From: Zoroaster sp. YZ-2022
Taxonomy: Eukaryota; Echinodermata; Asteroidea; Forcipulatida; Zoroasteridae
DNA: 64,000 nucleotides
Reading direction: 5' to 3'
Assembly (NCBI GenBank): GCA_029582265.1
Contig: CM055828.1
Coordinates: 9,089,902-9,153,901, forward strand
Under the pieces are notes generated by a model. The model searched no databases. It was given only the letters and a program-made list of their open reading frames with translations, and was not told where the DNA came from. Position numbers and translations under genes: made by a program. Below, in pieces: positions 25,048 to 35,859 of the stretch (within the stretch, counting starts at the first letter, position 1; every line of letters starts with the position of its first letter).

Positions 25048-25419
25048 TCAATTAACTGCAACCATCATCATGTTTTCTTTTCTTTTCCTTGGAGAATGTG
25101 GCAAAACCTTCATCACCTTCTGTTTGACTTTTCCCAAGACTTGGGGTGACCGGAATGGTGCATGTACTAAATTCATAACTTGGATTGCACCAGGAATACG
25201 TTTAGCAGGAGGTGAAGAATTTGCCTTTTTCTTGGCACAATGTATTGCTACAGCTTTTCGGTTTTTCTCTTTCTGGACAAGCTTTTCACTTCGTGTCATT
25301 CTTGCATTTTTGGCATACTTTCTCTTTCTATCCTTCTCCCTCACTTGTTTTGCTTTCTCAGGATCCTGCATTATACGTTCCCTGTATGCTATCATCTTCT
25401 CTTTCGGCTTGAGAGGCAT
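25048..25419 (-). CDS. basic, probably nucleic-acid-binding protein N-terminal region (transposon-associated type)
   Basis: The frame encodes 123 residues from MPLKPKEKM. It is very rich in Lys and Arg, with a charged helical stretch (YRERIMQDPEKAKQVREKDR, then KRKYAKNARMTRSEKL), a Ser/Pro linker, and a terminal block FRSPQVLGKVKQKVMKVL followed by HSPRKRKE. I know this order (MPLKP start, YRE-x(n)-DPEK, R/K-D-R/K repeats, GK-x(n)-LP-x-SPRK) from large families of uncharacterised, often multicopy invertebrate proteins, which suggests a mobile or transposon-derived origin. The usual C-terminal part is missing: the frame ends soon after SPRKRKE and no partner exon was found towards lower coordinates. 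TTTACTTTGTTCAAAG just before the ATG resembles an acceptor. Flanking GGTAACGGAATTAC clusters could be its binding sites (inference). Confidence 0.6.
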   Translation of the reverse strand: MPLKPKEKMIAYRERIMQDPEKAKQVREKDRKRKYAKNARMTRSEKLVQKEKNRKAVAIHCAKKKANSSPPAKRIPGAIQVMNLVHAPFRSPQVLGKVKQKVMKVLPHSPRKRKENMMMVAVN

Positions 25420-25714
25420 TTTACCTTTGAACAAAGTAAAGATACCGGTAGGCTGTGTTATTATGAATCATACTTTGAGTACATGTGTAAATATGATTAC
25501 TGTATAATATACCCCCAAAAAATATATATAAACAATGCTTAGTTTAACAAACTATCTCTTTAGCCCTCTACATGTAGGGTACATGTATTTCAAGATCAAC
25601 TTCACTAAGTATGAGTTATTTACATACATGTACATGTATAGCTAGCTCATAGTAAGCTATAATAACCAACGACCAAAATTGTTTGCAAATTATTATTACA
25701 CATAGGGCCTACAG

Positions 25715-25796
25715 TGAATAATAAATAAAATTAAATAATAAAATTAAATAATATAATACAAAAATAAAATATAATATAATATAATATAATATAAAC
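25715..25796. repeat. AT-only low-complexity tract (AATAT type)
   Basis: AATAAATAAAATTAAATAAT grades into (ATAAT)n repeats. Confidence 0.9.
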
Positions 25797-26228
25797 AAGG
25801 ATCATCAAGACACAAAAATGACTCATTAATGTAAAATCTGAATCAGTGCAGAATAGCTGAGTGCAACTACATGTAAAGTTTGTTGACCTACATGTACATC
25901 CCTGCAATAAAAGTACAAAAGCTTACATTTTGTACATGTTGTACCTAAGTAAAAGTAATCAGGTAATCACTTATTGAATTTAACAATTAAAATTTTGTTA
26001 AAAGTAACAGTAAACTGCTCCTGGGAATATTTACTTAAATTAAGAATACTCACCAATTTGCTGGAGGTTTTAACAAATTTTACAGATTTACATGTACACT
26101 GTATGGAGGGAGATTACCATGTGCTCTCAACTGTACAAACAATATGTAAGACATAAAACTAGATAATTTCTGCCCTCTGTTGGTAAAACAAAGAATGCCT
26201 TGCTCAAAGACATGCAGGATGTGAGGTT

Positions 26229-26430
26229 GTAATTCCGTTACCCATTGTAATTCCGTTACCATGTAATTCCGTTACCAATGTTTAAATAGGAATAAATACT
26301 TGTATTTGGGAAATTGGTGTTTGAGGTTTTTAGTGGGCAGATGAAGGAAGAGAATTTACAATGATGGAATAATTCAGCAAGAAATAAGCCCAGGAGGAAA
26401 ACTTGTGTGACTTTTCGGTAATGGAATTAC
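26229..26430 (-). repeat. inverted cluster of the GGTAACGGAATTAC motif (right cluster)
   Basis: GTAATTCCGTTACC occurs at 26229-26242, 26247-26260 and 26263-26276, all inverted relative to the left cluster and spaced 16-18 bp apart. A one-mismatch copy in the forward orientation (GGTAATGGAATTAC) lies at 26417-26430. Confidence 0.9.
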
Positions 26431-27649
26431 AGCCAATTTAAACCAAATTTCGTAGTTTTCTCCTGCAAATACCAAATCCAGCAGAAGAAAGTGCCTTTAA
26501 AATAAGCATCCATGGTCTCAAACCTTTACAATTAGAAACTATTCAGAAAGTTCAGTTTTGCATTTAGGATTTATTGCATTTTATAGTATTTAGCTTCAGG
26601 GGTCCTTATGTTAAGCAAAAACAAACAAAAAATTCAAATCAGATTTTCAGGAAAACCAATAATGATTTTCCAAAACGGTTTTTGGCACCTTGCTAAGTAT
26701 GCATTTATTCACACTGCACATTTAATTTAATCTCGATTTGATCAACTTTAAAATTTGTCATTTTTCTCATTTCCCATACGGAATTGCCCAAATATTTAAG
26801 AAAGGTGAAATGTTTCGTAATACTAGGTTTATCGGAAAGAGTTCTTTGTCTATAATTCTAATAGAATGAATACGAATAATCTGAACGCATGTAGTATCCA
26901 TTTTCTCGTTAACGACGCAATGCAATATTTGTTAAACTTCCACAGTTACGTTGTAGTTACAAATAGACTAGGCATACTCATACAAGCAGGTTTGCCAACA
27001 CGACCAATGTATGACCTCTCTTTAATATGCACACTTGTCGGAGTTGGAGTGGAATTTTCCATGTTTATTTCAACCGTATTAAAGGATTGTGCATAGTAAG
27101 CATTAAAGCTGGTAGGTATTCATGAATACAGTACACACTATGAACATACAGCTCTATTATATGAACACTTGTACAAAATGAACATGCATGAATTGTCATC
27201 GCGTGATGTTTGTCCATAAACCACCTCATTTAATCCACCCTTTCCCAAAGTTCAGCTTATAGCTGGAACAAACTTGCTCTACTTCCAAATGATAATAATT
27301 CTTTTTCTAAAAATCAAGGCCGATGTATTCGTATGATACATTAGGAGCCTAAACATAAACCAGACTATACATAAATGGTCGATGCATTCTTCGAATGTAA
27401 AATCGTGACATAACATGGAATATTTTACAGGGAGGGGACGAAAATGATTTTATATCAATAAAAACGAACAATGTCAACAGTGTAATGGTAAACCTAATTT
27501 CGGCAATATAGGTATATGGTTAATCACATACCATTTTAAACCCCAATTCCTGATAACCCAATACTCATTTACGAAGTTCGTCCCACCAAATTCAGACGTG
27601 CTATTTTTTACTAGTATAGTATAGCCCCAGTACAAACGTATGTAACTTA
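26431..27649. other. intergenic, no gene seen
   Basis: AT-rich. The 76-codon frame at 26866-27096 ends without splice or domain support and is not called. Confidence 0.55.
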
Positions 27650-27985
27650 TTCAAATAAGTTTTTTTAAAGGAAATCATTAGGGTGTCTGATCAAAGCCAG
27701 TATGTACTTATCTGTAAATAAAATCCATACTTTGTAAGAATCAAAGGATAGGCCTTATGCCTACTACAGAAAACAACATGAAAGTTTCAGCTTATTTCAG
27801 AAAAAGATGAAATTGCATACAAATTCTTCATATAAATTCATTCTAACGCGAAATGTCCGTCTCATTAAGTCCAAAGTTTAGTTGGAAAATTATTTTACAG
27901 TTATTATTAAATGATATAGCACCATAGATTTCAAGGATTTCTTTGCATGATCAACTTTACACCAAGTAAGTGTAAAACTCTGTTC
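27650..27985 (+). repeat. dispersed repeat B, diverged copy
   Basis: CATGAAAGTTTCAGCTTATT and the end CAACTTTACACCAAGTAAGT follow the order of copy 1 (GTGAAAGTTTCATC ... ACTTTACATCAAGTAAGT). Intermediate sequence is weakly conserved. Confidence 0.5.
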
Positions 27986-29016
27986 AGTTAGGCCTCTTTT
28001 TTACAGATTACCAATAGTATAGGCCTAGGCCTATAAATAATGGTTTAAATAAAATGATTACAAGAGTAGGCATAAAACTGTTTTGTACACTGCAGATTTT
28101 TTTTTACTAAGTCTTACCTGCCTGGTGTGAACTCATGAGACTGGATTTAATACAACGCATTTAAAAGTTATAAGCCTCTAAACGGAATTTTGAAGAAAAA
28201 ACCTACAAAATGTAAATTATTGAGCCACTGTGCACTGTTAACAATTCGATTGTTTGCCATTGCAATAAAATCATAGATCCTTCATACAACCTATACTGCA
28301 GATCACAATAATATGCTGCTGCTGATGTTTTCAAAATTCCAGTCATAATTAAACCACTCCTGTATGACTCATATTTTACCAGATAAATGGTTAGGCCGCT
28401 GTAATCTATATAGGGAGGTGTACTGAAGAACACTTACCAATATTTCAAAAAGGTCCCCACCATTTAAAAAATGTGTACAGCCTACATAAATACCTAAAAC
28501 AGCTTTATAAATGATTCCAGTTCAAATTTTACAAATTACATGCTTATTTTTTAGAGTTTGAACAGTTGACCAAATAATTGGCACTGAGGAAGGTGACTGA
28601 TAGTGAAGATGATAATATGACAGGCTGATTCATCTAGAAATAATTGTATAAACATTGAGTATGAGTATTCTGTATGAGTCAACTCGTTGGTACAGAATCT
28701 CGCTTCCTAGAAATTGGCTCTGTACTAAGTAATATGCACAACTAAAAAATAATGTGACATCATGATGATGGATCACATACGGAGTTTAGATTGAATGACA
28801 GGCTAGTATTCTTGAGCGATTACTAGAGTATACATACTTCACTGATTTGTGGAAATAGAATACACACGAATAAACAAATTTCAAAAATTACATTAATTTG
28901 ATAATGGAGTCATCACTGGTTGACGATGCAATAAAATGTTACAGCATTATCACACGTCAGTCAGGTCAACATCACGAGGATCAGGACCGGTCGACCGGAC
29001 GCGATGCACACACAAA
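27986..29016. other. intergenic and possible 5' flank of the 29.0 kb ORF
   Basis: AT-rich, then more GC and CpG from about 28950 (GACCGGTCGACCGGACGCGA), which could be promoter-proximal sequence. No exon is identified. Confidence 0.5.
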
Positions 29017-29163
29017 ATGGCTGCACCTTCACACGTTAATAATACCACGGAGGAAGAAACTTACCTTCACAATTTCCGTAAAATGATACATAAAGCCGTT
29101 TTGCTGGCTAAAGTATACAACCAATACTGCAGAGATATGAGGAGATGTGGAGCTACTCCTTAG
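29017..29163 (+). CDS. putative 48-residue small protein (or first exon)
   Basis: The ATG is in a strong initiation context (CACAAAATGGCTGC) just downstream of a CpG-bearing patch. The frame reads MAAPSHVNNTTEEETYLHNF and then a helical, basic stretch RKMIHKAVLLAKVYNQYC ending RRCGATP and TAG. Composition looks protein-like (charged amphipathic helix, two Cys, balanced codons) rather than the AT-driven composition of chance frames nearby. I do not recognise the family. It may be a complete microprotein, or the coding part may continue by splicing before the stop; no clear donor was seen. Confidence 0.4.
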   Translation: MAAPSHVNNTTEEETYLHNFRKMIHKAVLLAKVYNQYCRDMRRCGATP

Positions 29164-29785
29164 ATGCGGATAAATTATTGCTATCTGCGCACTATCTCTT
29201 TTGTAAATAAGATGGAACTACTCAACTGACAGTTCGAGTTACCGGTGTGGTCGGCCCTACTGTACTATAATTCAAAAGTGTACAGTATGTACTACATGCA
29301 CTGAACGTATTTACTATGTACGGGATCCGTGTCGAGAGTCAGGCCGGCCAGGGTCGCCGCGCCGGCTGATTGGAGCATGTACTATATAGTGGAGTGGCAG
29401 TTTCATTCACAATCCTCATCATATCACAGATCACTCATAACTAACGGTTCAGTCAACCGAACTTTACTGCGCATGAGGAGGGCAACCGCTTCTGTTACAT
29501 GTTGTACGCGTATAATTTATACGGTATACGGTAGGTACTGACGGTACTTACTTCCTCATGGGCTACATACACTAGTGCCGCACACGCATGCCAGGGTTTG
29601 TGCGTACTCGCACGCATCAGCGATTTCTCTCAATGACTTCAATAGTACGTCACGGCAAGACAGGTACTCTGGTGTGGACCGAGCCAATTTTGAGCTATAC
29701 CTGGGAACATGAATTGCCACCAAGCAAAGAAGATTATTGGCAAACAGACACCCCCATTTTCGGGTACAAAAGGGGGACATGATCC
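29164..29785. other. GC-richer intergenic stretch, no gene assigned
   Basis: Contains GGCCGGCCAGGGTCGCCGCG near 29340. Open frames on both strands here lack domains. It could be a regulatory region between the 29.0-kb ORF and flanking DNA, but no element is proven. Confidence 0.4.
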
Positions 29786-29812
29786 GGGCGGATGGGGTGG
29801 GGCGGGAGGGGG
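29786..29812 (+). promoter_or_regulatory. G-quadruplex-forming motif
   Basis: Five guanine runs (GGG, GGGG, GGGG, GGG, GGGGG) are separated by loops of 5, 1, 1 and 1 nt, which satisfies the standard G4 pattern with short loops. A regulatory role is not shown by the sequence. Confidence 0.6.
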
Positions 29813-30799
29813 ATGTATGGGTATCAATGCCAACCCGAATAATAAACTTACTTCAGGGCACTCAGATTTCAGAGAGGGAAAAGTACGAAAGTGAAAGCGC
29901 AGTTTTGTCCTTTTTCCAAAACATCGGGAAGCTGAAAAACTTGTTCAACATCTGTAAGCCTGCATGGACCTTCACCTTTGGCCATAGACCCACCTTCACT
30001 CTTCATTAAAGTCATATTCCCCAGATATTGGCCTTGTTCCTGTGTGGCCATATCATCCAGTTACTTTATCGGCCATGGTCAATGGTCATTAACTTGAGTG
30101 ACTAAAATGGTCTCTTAAATTAGGTTTTAAGTATACTTGATTTATTTTGACTGATTATAGACATCAATTTCTTAAAATTATAGTTTACTCTATATTTGTC
30201 TCAGTTTCCTTCTATAATCACTGCTCGGACTAAGCTCCCTCAGCTCCGTAACACAAAAAGAGGGGTGGGAGGTGCACAAGACAAAAAGCCAGCACACAGC
30301 CACAAAGATGGCACACACAAAACGTATGGTAAATTCACATGCATGGCAATCCCCTACTCCACCGATGACATCTAATGTTTGACTGTTTAGTTATAAAAGT
30401 ACCGTACTCCCTCTGGAACATCTCTGCGGGTCTCAAATTGTGGTATCAGTTTTCAGTGTGTCATAAAATGAATCCACAATCTGAGCCCATAGTTCCAAGG
30501 GGTGTATTTCAGAGGTTGTATTCAACCATCTTTTCCCAAATGAAACCAATATGCCCTACTTTGAAATGAAATATTACACCGAATAAAAGTTGAAAGCTTA
30601 GATTAAAGGCAACGTGCAACGAACTGTTTTATGTTTACGTCGTGTTCTTATGTTTACTTTACAAAACGTAGATAGCCAACTATATTACTTTCACAAGTGA
30701 TATATACAGGAAAACCCAATGACATCATTTTCCTAAATTTGACTTTTTGACTTTTGTTTTAATTACTATATCCTATATAACAACTTCCAACTCTTTATA
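29813..30799. other. intergenic, no gene seen
   Basis: AT-moderate sequence with an AATAAA near 29841 and another near 30578. Either could serve the upstream ORF, but neither is verified. Confidence 0.5.
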
Positions 30800-30925
30800 C
30801 AGTACGTTGGATTTAACTTTTAAAAGTGTTTAATTAACACTGATAAAGTTAGACTTAACTTGACTCCGTGTTAATTTAACACTTTCATTGAGTTGAATTT
30901 AACTTTATTAACGACTCATACTGAA
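30800..30925. repeat. palindrome-rich short repeat with GTGTTAATTTAACAC motifs
   Basis: GTGTTTAATTAACAC, AAGTTAGACTTAACTT and GTGTTAATTTAACAC are packed together with AACTTTTAAAAG. Such nested palindromes resemble short MITEs seen in many animal genomes. No boundaries or target duplication were established. Confidence 0.45.
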
Positions 30926-31344
30926 CCAATGTCACATGTTGGTTTAATTCTGTACACTCTTGATTCTGATAAGGTTTTTAATGCATTTACAGACATATGT
31001 CTAAAAGTAGATACTGCTTAAACAAAAGATTGTTATAACATATGGATTCATACAGGATAAGTAACAATTAAAGGATAGATATAGGCCTATATACGTTCCT
31101 TTTACATTTGGCACTGCACAAGACTTAATATATGACTTGTCAGAAGAATTCTTAGTGGAGGGTCTGTTATGGGTGACTTTATATCGGTACACTAATATAC
31201 CTCCCCAATAAGCCTTATCGGAATTGTGCGCGCAATGAATTATGGGAGTTGGGTTTTGGAAAAAAGTTGCAAACAAACGCACATGTTTGTGCACAAAGTC
31301 AATGGAGGAGTACGAAAGCCCATTAGTGCCATCGTAATTTTATT

Positions 31345-34195
31345 TTCGAGAGCAGTTATTTTTATTTTCGAGGTGATTATTTATATTTTTCGAGAGCAGT
31401 TATTTTTTATTTTTCGAGAGCAGTTATTTATATTTTCCCGAGAGCAGTTATTTATATTTTTCGAGCAGTTATTTTTTCTTTTCGAGAGCAGTTATTTATA
31501 TTTTCGAGAGAGTTATTTATATTTTTCAAGAGCAGTTATTTGCTATATTTTCGAGAGCAGTTATTTATATTTTCAAAGAGCAGTTATTTATATTTTCGAG
31601 AGAGCTGTTGTTATATTTATTTTCAAGAGCAGTTATTTTTTATTTTCGAGAGCAGTTATTTATATTTTCAAAAGGCAGTTATTTTATATTTTTTCGAGAG
31701 CAGTTATTTATATTTTTCGAGAGCAGTTATTTATATTTTCGAGAGCAGTTATTTTTTATTTTCGAGAAACCCAGTTATTTATATTTTTCGAGAGCTGTTA
31801 TTTATATTTTTCGAGAGCAGTTATTTATATTTTCGGAGCAGTTATTTTATATTTTCGAGAGAGCAGTTATTTTTTCTTTTCGAGAGCAGTTATTTATATT
31901 TTCGAGCAGTTATTTATATTTTCAAGAGCAGTTATTTATATTTTTCGAGCAGTTATTTATATTTTTTCGAGGACAGTTATTTATATTTTCGAGCAGTTAT
32001 TTATATTTTCGAGGAGCTGTTATTTATATATTTTCAAAGAGCAGTTATTTATATTTTTTCGAGAGAGCAGTTATCTATATTTTCGAGCTATTGTTATATT
32101 TTCAAAACGGTTATTTTTATTTTTGAGGAAACTGTTAATTATATTTTCAAGAGCAGTTATTTTTATTTTTCAAGAGCAGTTATTTATATTTTCGAGGCTA
32201 TTATTTATGTTTCAGCAGCAGTTATTGTTTCGAGGCAGTTATTTATATTTTTCGAGAGCAGTTATTTATGGTATTTTCAAGAGCAGTTATTTATATTTTA
32301 GAGAGCAGTTATTTATATTTTTCGAGGAGCTGTTTTTTATATTTTCAAGGAAACCCAGTTATTTTATTTTTCGAAGAGCTGTTATTTATTTTTATTTTCA
32401 AGAGCAGTTATTTATATATTTTCGAGAGCTGTATTATTTATATTTTTCGAGAGCAGTTATTTTTTATTTTCGAGAGCAGTTATTTATATTTTTTCGAGAG
32501 CTGTTATTTGTATTTTCAAAAGAGCAGTTATTTTTATTTTTCGAGAACAGTTATTTATATTTTCAAAACAGTTATTTATGAATTTTCGAGAGCAGTTATT
32601 TATATTTTTTCGAGAGCAGTTATTTATATTTTCGAGCAGTTATTTATATTTTCGAGAGCAGTTATTTTTTCTTTTCGAGCAGTTATTTATATTTTCGAGA
32701 GCAGTTATTTATTTATGTTTTCCAAAGAGCAGTTATTTCCCCATATTTTTCGAGAGCAGTTATTTTTATTTTTCGAGAGCAGTTATTTATATTTTCGAGA
32801 GCAGTTATTTTTATTTTCGAGAGCAGTTATTTACTCATTTTCGAGAGCCGGTTATTTATATTTTCGAGGCAGTTATTTATATTTTTCGAGCAGTTATTTA
32901 TATTTTCGAGAGCAGTTGTTTTTCTTTTTCGAGAGCAGTTATTTATATTTTCGAGAGCAGTTATTTATATTTTTCAAGAGCAGTTATTTATATTTTCGAG
33001 AGCAGTTATTTTATATTTTCGAGAGCAGTTATTTATATTTTCGAGGCAGTTGTTTATATTTTCGAGCTGTTATTTATATTTTCAAGAGCAGTTATTTATA
33101 TTTTTTCGAGAGCAGTTATCTGTTACCGAAATGTTATTTATGTTTTCAAGAGCAGTTATTTTTATTTTCAAGAGCAGTTATTTATATTTTCGAGCTATTA
33201 TTTATATTTTTCGAAAGCAGTTATTTTTTATTTTCGAAACGGTTATTTATATTTTCGAGAGCAGTTATTTATATTTTCAAGAGCAGTTATTTATATTTTA
33301 GAGAGCAGTTATTTATATTTTCGAGAGCTGTTTTTTATATTTTCAAGAGCAGTTATTTTTATTTTCGAGAGCTGTTATTTTTATTTTCAAGAGCAGTTAT
33401 TTATATTTTCGAGAGCTGTTATTTATATTTTCGAGAGCAGTTATTTTTTATTTTCGAGAGCAGTTATTTATATTTTCGAGAGCTGTTATTTATATTTTCA
33501 AGAGCAGTTATTTTTATTTTCGAGAGCAGTTATTTATATTTTCAAGAGCAGTTATTTATATTTTCGAGAGAGCAGTTATTTATATTTTAGAGCAGTTATT
33601 TTTATTTTCGAGAGCAGTTATTTATATTTTCGAGAGCAGTTATTTATATTTTTCGAGCAGTTATTTATATTTTCGAGAGCAGTTATTTTTTATTTTTCGA
33701 GAGCAGTTATTTATATTTTCGAGGCAGTTATTTATATTTTCGAGAGCAGTTATTTATATTTTCGAAACCAGTTATTTTTATTTTCCGAGCAGTTGTTATT
33801 TATATTTTCGAGAGCAGTTATTTTTTATTTCGAGAGCGATTATTTATATTTTCGAGGCAGTTAATTTATGTTTCGAGAGCAGTTATTTATATTTTTGAGA
33901 GCAGTTATTTTTTTTCTTTTCGAGAGCAGTTATTATTTATATTTTTCGAGAGCAAGTTATTTATATTTCGAGCTGTTATTTATATTTTCAAGAGCAGTTG
34001 TTTTATTTTTCGAGCTGTTATTTATATTTTCAAAACAGTTATTTTATTTTTCAAGAGAACAGTTATTTATATTTTCGAGAGCTGTTGTTATATTTTCCGA
34101 GAGCAGTTATTTTTTATTTTCGAGAGCAGTTATTTATATTTTTCAAGAGCAGTTATTTATATTTTCGAGAGCAGTTATTTTTTATTTTCAAGCAG
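31345..34195 (+). repeat. 22-bp tandem array, about 125 units (left arm of fold-back element)
   Basis: Unit GAGCAGTTATTTATATTTTC preceded by GA, with frequent 1-2-nt indels, AGCTGTT variants and CAAG/CGAG variants. There are few stops in some frames, so long artefactual frames up to about 450 codons (SRAVIYIFESSYLYF-type) appear. They shift frame between units and are not genes. Confidence 0.97.
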
Positions 34196-34476
34196 CTTTT
34201 GTTTTTTAATTTTTTTGGAAGCAATGTTCGATTTCCGGAAGCCATCATCATCCATGGCTGCGGCGGCTTCGGAACGCACGAGGTCTGCATTTGATCAGGC
34301 GTTACTTTAGTTTTAGGACTTAATTTGTGACGAAATAATTGCTACACTTGCTTCTAATCATAATATCTTTATCAACCAAGCGCCAACCTAAACCGTAAAT
34401 TGCGAGAACTTTACCTTTTATCGCCGAAAACGCCACACAGAACATCGTTGATGTTGCATGTTTTATAGAAGGGCAG

Positions 34477-35012
34477 TTGAGTACCTCAGAACGGCACACA
34501 GCGGTTACCGGTGATGCCTTCAGAATGGGAATTCTGGTAAAGCCGAGCACAGTGCGCCATCTTCTGGGATTACTAGACCCAGAGGAGTCGAGCAAAAGAA
34601 AGGCGGCGGCGGCCAGAGAGAAGGACATACAACGGAAGGGCCAAACTTTGTGTGGCACCTGGACTCTTATGACAAACTAAGTCTTACGGGGTTTGTATTA
34701 ACGGATGTATCGGCGGTATTCCAAGACAGATCCTCTGGCTTGAAGCCTCTCCTGACAAATAGTGACCCTAGCGTTGTGCGGGTATTTCCGCCGACTGTGA
34801 GACAATAAAGTGAGTTGTCCTAGACTACTTCGGGGCGACGCTGGAACGGAAAACAGTTCTGTTCGACAGATGCAACAGTTCTTGAGAAAGAAACTCTCAA
34901 GATGCATTTGCAGGGAAGGAGGCTTCCTCGAAGGAAAGCAGTCAGAGCAACCAAAGCGCATTGAGTTCTGGTGGGCTTTTGAGGAATGTATGCAAGCTGC
35001 ATGCACCAGCTA
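34477..35012 (+). pseudogene. frameshifted integrase-like (DDE/RNase H fold) gene remnant
   Basis: Reading across frames gives successive blocks of an invertebrate integrase-core family: VRHLLGLLDPEESSKRK (frame 1, about 34552-34605), GPNFVWHLDSYDKLSLTGF (frame shifted, from 34638), CINGCIGGIPRQILWLEASP (shifted again, about 34692-34750), TNSDPSVV, then LLRGDAGTENSSVRQMQQFL and EQPKRIEFWW (34828-34976). These correspond to the family motifs GPNxxWHxDGYDKL, GCIDGxSRxIxWL, RxDxGTEN and NQRIExWW, so the three probable catalytic acids (D, D, E) are still readable. At least three frameshifts and a stop make the copy non-functional. It sits at the centre of the fold-back element, so it may be a relic of the element's own transposase or a captured gene. 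Confidence 0.75.
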
Positions 35013-35054
35013 ACTACACTGTGTGCACAGGCTGGGCGTCCTTGCGCGAAACAT

Positions 35055-35440
35055 AAAAATTGAAATAAGCTGCTCTTAATATAAATAACTGCTCTTGAAA
35101 ATATAAATAACAACAGAATATAATAACTATGGGCATAAAGCCTTTCTTGGCTAATAAATAACTTTCTCTCGAAATATAAATAACTATCAATAAAATAACT
35201 GCTCTCAACTATAAACTCTTTGACAAACAAAGTTACTAAAATAGACTGCGCTTCCTGTGGCCTTTGTTGAGCAGGGCCGTTCCGCTATCGTTGTTGTACA
35301 TAAAATAAGGCCGGGCCCGCGACCAAAAGTTTGTTTCGTAAAGATCCCGGTATAAGTATAAATAACTATAATATAAACTGCTCTATAATAAAATAACTGC
35401 TCTCGAAAATATAAATAACTGCTCTCGAAAATAAAAAAGC
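35055..35440 (-). repeat. 22-bp repeat array, inverted (right arm of fold-back element)
   Basis: ATAAATAACTGCTCTCGAAA units are the reverse complement of the left-arm array. The arm is far shorter and more decayed than the left arm and is interrupted by unique sequence near 35230-35350. Confidence 0.85.
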
Positions 35441-35463
35441 GATGGCACTAATGGGCTTTCGTA

Positions 35464-35828
35464 GAGGAGAAAGGTGGTCGGTCAGAAAATTGACGTTTTT
35501 TACGTATTATAGCAAAATTATGGAATTTAAAAAAAAAAGAAATCAAGAAAAGAATTAAGAAAAGAATTGATTCCCCCCCCCCCCCCCCGAAAACTACACA
35601 GATGGAGGACTTCTCAGCTTATTTCTGATCCCCGGGTGCGACGACCATATTTTAGTCTTTTAAGTCTTTTTTCTTCTAAAAAAGGGATAAATTGCAGATA
35701 ATTTCATCGTATTTAAAAAACAAATTAAGCATTACGGTCAAACCGTGGTCAAACCCACAATAATGATGATTATAAATTGGGGGTGTCGGTCGAGCGTAAA
35801 ATTTAAAACATTAAAACATTAAATAAAC

Positions 35829-35859
<31 letters not shown>

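Noticed and set aside
31226..34294. Very long open frames (up to about 450 codons) of SRAVIYIFESSYLYF type
   Set aside because: They are readings of the 22-bp tandem array. All three frames give the same peptide words, switch at indels, and lack a start or terminal domain.
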